Below are positions 61,496 through 64,000 of a DNA stretch of 64,000 bases, in pieces. The notes beneath the pieces are model-generated. The model saw only the letters and a program-made list of their open reading frames with translations. It made no database searches and had not been told where the DNA came from. Origin of the DNA: Pedobacter heparinus DSM 2366. GTDB lineage: Bacteria > Bacteroidota > Bacteroidia > Sphingobacteriales > Sphingobacteriaceae. The translations under genes and the position numbers were made by a program. Location: assembly GCF_000023825.1 (NCBI RefSeq), contig NC_013061.1, forward strand, positions 4,030,001-4,094,000, in the 5' to 3' direction. Positions within the stretch are counted from its first letter, which is position 1; each line of letters opens with the position of its first letter.

Positions 61496-64000
61496 TTAAA
61501 AATCAAATTTAACCCTGGCCCGGATTCCCCATGAAGAAACGTTTGGATGGTCCAGGTAACTGAAACGTTTTACGGCATCAACTCTTAACACCTTAAAGAT
61601 ATTTCCTATACCAACACTACCCTCCATGTACGGGCCATTGTCCAGTGCGTTGGTAATCTGCATACCATCGCTATTGCGTACAAACTGCATGGCATCTGTA
61701 TTTTTGGCGGGGTTATTTTCATTGCGCAGGCCGCCATATAAAGCTTTAAAGGACATCACTTCCCTTAACTTTAAATGTTGCAGCAAAGGGATTTTATTAA
61801 AGAAGAAACCATTAAAATTCTGGTCTATATTGATACTTGCATAATGGTCACTTACAAACTCCAGAAAGTTCATCAGGTTATACGATTGCAACTGGTAAGC
61901 ATAAGTCTGATTGGCGCGGTGGATAGACAACAGCGGAAAAGGTAGTTTGCCCACATCATATCCTCCTTCAACTGTTACATCGGTATAGCCCAATTGCGAT
62001 AAATAAAAACGCTTATCGATACTACCCATAAAATTGTGGTAGTTATACTCACCGCCTAAAACACCTTTCAGGCCTGCAGTATAACGCAGGTTAAATATCG
62101 GATACTTATCAACCAGTGGCGTGCGGTAAACCTTACCCTGGTAAAATTTTTCGTGCGGCGCATACCTTAAGTTCACACTGATCTCGGATGTATTGATCTG
62201 GTTGGTTCTTGAAAACAGTGTTTGCGCCGAGTTGTTAAAATATAAAGAACCTGCTGGTGTCTGGCTCCATTTACGTAAGCCAAGGCTATAGGAGAAGTGA
62301 TTTTCAAATTCATGGACATAATCAAGCCTGTAAAAATCATTGTACAGCATCATGTTGTTCTCCCCCCTTTTAAAGGAAAGCAAAAAGTTATCTTCCTGTA
62401 CAAACTGCAGCTCCTGTCCAGGAATTTTGGTATCCCGCTGGAAACTGGCGCGCACATAGTTTTGAGGGAAAGCATAAATTGACTTGTTGTTTAAGGAATA
62501 GGTCCCGCTCAGGAAATACTTCCATTTCAGATCCTCAAAGCCATAGGCTGCGTAAGTTTCAAAATAATAGCGCTTGCTTAAAGCAGTTGTGGTACGGCCA
62601 CCTAAACGCAAACGAAAGCCCTCAACACTGTTAAAACTATAAAAGGTATTTACCGGCCCCATTTCAAAAGGACCAAAATCTTTATATCCCGCAAAAAACA
62701 GTGTTACAATATCCATAGTTCGTTTAAACGATGGAATGCTTTGCAGGGTATCGAGATTACGGTACACTTTAGCACTGGTGGTGCTCAGCGCTTCAGGACG
62801 GTTACTGGTCCAGAACTGCTCAGATTTCTTTTTCGCATCCGGTACCACAACCAGGGCAGCCGAGCCTTTGTATACGCTATCGGCTATCGGCTCATTTATT
62901 TTGTAATCTTTATAGGTAACGGTCCTTTCGCCTGTAAAACCAGCCCCGCTTTTCTTGGTGATGCCAAAATCAACAATCAGGTTGCTCTTACTTAAGTGGT
63001 AACGGTTGTCCGCATTCTGTTCAAATTCAAGTTTGGCCTCTAATGCCCGAACAAAATTCAGGTTAATGTTTTTATTTACGGTTAAAAAAGCATTCTGGAC
63101 GGCATAATTTCCATCCATGGTTACATACAGCTTACCTTCAAACAAAAGGTCCATCTTGTTTCTGGGTGTAAAGGAAAGTTCAATCAGCTGGGGCTGTTGT
63201 GTACGGATGGTATCGGTAATAAAAAATTTGTAAAAACCAGGTGCGCCATCAGCAATCGGGCTTAGCAGCAGATTGCTTACTACAGAGATATTGTTGTCAT
63301 AAATATCAATATCCTGGTACATCCTGTCGAAATAAGAACTTAAACCCTGGTTGTCTATAAAACGCTCATCGAAGTTCACCTGCTTATCGGCTATGACCAC
63401 AGTTTTTAACTTCTCCGGATTTTTGCGAAAATAGTTATCAGAAAGCTTTTCCTGCTGAAACACCGGAAGCATATTTTTGCCACCTATTTTTGTAGAATCC
63501 TGTTCCTGAAAAAGGAACTGATAATTGCGGAATATTCTTTTGTTCTTAAATTTCTCTGAAAGGTTGCTCATAGAGAACAACATTCTTTCATATTTCTGAT
63601 AAGCGACGTAATCATAGCTTTCCATGCGGTTTTTCGGTTTATTGGCAATTACCTTACGGATCAGTTCAACTGCAGGGTTCTCTTTATTGCGGTAAGGGGG
63701 CTTCTTGCCACCTTTGATCACTACCTCGTTCATCTGCATGGCTTCATTTTGCAGCTGTACATTAATGGTTTGGGCCTGCCCCGGCTTAATGGTTTTAACC
63801 TGGGTTTTATAACCTATATAACTGAATTTAAGCTGGGTATAATTGCCACTAATGGTAATATTATACTTTCCATCGGCATCTGTGCGCCCTCCTTTTCCAC
63901 TTCCGGTAATGATAAAAGATGCATAAGGAATGGTTTCTTTAGTGCTGGCGTCTGTAACCGTTCCGCTAACAGCCGTTTGCTGTGCATAAGATTGAAAACC
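61496..64000 (-). CDS. DUF5686 outer-membrane protein, 5' partial
   Basis: The frame runs from the stop at 61496 to the window end without a start, so at least 835 residues are seen and the signal peptide is mostly outside. The visible N-terminus is a carboxypeptidase-like regulatory domain (QQTAVSGTVTDASTKETIPY, GGRTDADGKYNITI, KFSYIGYKTQ). It continues into the DUF5686 region (NPAVELIRKVIANKPKNRME, SYDYVAYQKYERML) and a C-terminal beta-barrel ending WGIRARVKFDF with the terminal aromatic typical of outer-membrane barrels. The ATG at 63739 is internal. Function is unknown in the family. Confidence 0.88.
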   Translation of the reverse strand, partial: GFQSYAQQTAVSGTVTDASTKETIPYASFIITGSGKGGRTDADGKYNITISGNYTQLKFSYIGYKTQVKTIKPGQAQTINVQLQNEAMQMNEVVIKGGKKPPYRNKENPAVELIRKVIANKPKNRMESYDYVAYQKYERMLFSMSNLSEKFKNKRIFRNYQFLFQEQDSTKIGGKNMLPVFQQEKLSDNYFRKNPEKLKTVVIADKQVNFDERFIDNQGLSSYFDRMYQDIDIYDNNISVVSNLLLSPIADGAPGFYKFFITDTIRTQQPQLIELSFTPRNKMDLLFEGKLYVTMDGNYAVQNAFLTVNKNINLNFVRALEAKLEFEQNADNRYHLSKSNLIVDFGITKKSGAGFTGERTVTYKDYKINEPIADSVYKGSAALVVVPDAKKKSEQFWTSNRPEALSTTSAKVYRNLDTLQSIPSFKRTMDIVTLFFAGYKDFGPFEMGPVNTFYSFNSVEGFRLRLGGRTTTALSKRYYFETYAAYGFEDLKWKYFLSGTYSLNNKSIYAFPQNYVRASFQRDTKIPGQELQFVQEDNFLLSFKRGENNMMLYNDFYRLDYVHEFENHFSYSLGLRKWSQTPAGSLYFNNSAQTLFSRTNQINTSEISVNLRYAPHEKFYQGKVYRTPLVDKYPIFNLRYTAGLKGVLGGEYNYHNFMGSIDKRFYLSQLGYTDVTVEGGYDVGKLPFPLLSIHRANQTYAYQLQSYNLMNFLEFVSDHYASINIDQNFNGFFFNKIPLLQHLKLREVMSFKALYGGLRNENNPAKNTDAMQFVRNSDGMQITNALDNGPYMEGSVGIGNIFKVLRVDAVKRFSYLDHPNVSSWGIRARVKFDF

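Noticed and set aside
1..64000. CRISPR array, prophage, IS element or conjugative element
   Set aside because: I saw no regularly spaced repeats, cas genes, integrase, transposase or phage structural genes on reading the window.

Overview
The window looks like a chromosome segment from a Bacteroidota bacterium, most likely Sphingobacteriaceae and close to Pedobacter (inference from gene families; no database search was possible). Supporting signs are a SusC/SusD pair with a DUF1735 surface lipoprotein, a FecR/DUF4974 protein, a DUF5686 outer-membrane protein, many lipoproteins whose mature ends begin C-K-K or C-G-K-K, TAnnTTTG-type promoter elements, weak Shine-Dalgarno sites, and LytS/LytTR signalling proteins. 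I saw no transposase, integrase, phage gene or CRISPR array.

Layout. 1-8.6 kb: end of a YceI-family gene, a sulfatase, an orphan FecR-like protein with a CBS-like N-terminus, a large MscS-type channel and two MFS transporters. 8.6-29 kb: a polysaccharide utilization locus (PUL) of 12 minus-strand genes (susC, susD, DUF1735-tachylectin lipoprotein, GH43, GH89, GH89, murQ, GH20, ceramidase-like, NagP-like transporter, BadF-type sugar kinase, GH43), with a divergent DeoR-family regulator at its head. Its enzymes would strip alpha- and beta-linked N-acetylglucosamine, import it and phosphorylate it; murQ adds a link to MurNAc. 29.3-35.8 kb: a LytTR response regulator and a TPR/LytS histidine kinase flank a cassette of lipoproteins (OmpA-like, unknown, ricin-like beta-trefoil, alpha/beta-hydrolase-like) and two tiny decayed or peptide-like reading frames. 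35.8-39.3 kb: tRNA-Arg(ACG) with a terminator, a TTCACA repeat cluster, an RmlD-like reductase and atpDC.

39.5-55.5 kb: one long branched-chain amino-acid operon, ilvE-ilvD-ilvB-ilvN-dinB-like-ilvC-ABC-leuA-leuC-leuD-cimA-like-leuB-ilvA. A 27-codon Ile/Leu/Val-rich leader peptide and an intrinsic terminator precede it, which is the arrangement of a ribosome-mediated attenuator. Two routes to 2-oxobutyrate are encoded: threonine deaminase (IlvA) and a citramalate-synthase-like enzyme. 55.5-64 kb: small lipoprotein and membrane-anchored genes, a MerR/TipAS regulator, a patch of gene fragments (AraC N-terminus, VOC C-terminus), a PAS protein with only the histidine-phosphotransfer half of a kinase, a GNAT / Ldh-type dehydrogenase / FucP-type transporter group, and a DUF5686 gene cut by the window end.

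The items most worth a second look are the ilv leader attenuator, the PUL with its five-bladed tachylectin-like lipoprotein and propeller-inserted ceramidase homologue, the inverted repeat over the susC promoter, the CimA-like enzyme, and the lipoprotein cassette between the two-component genes.
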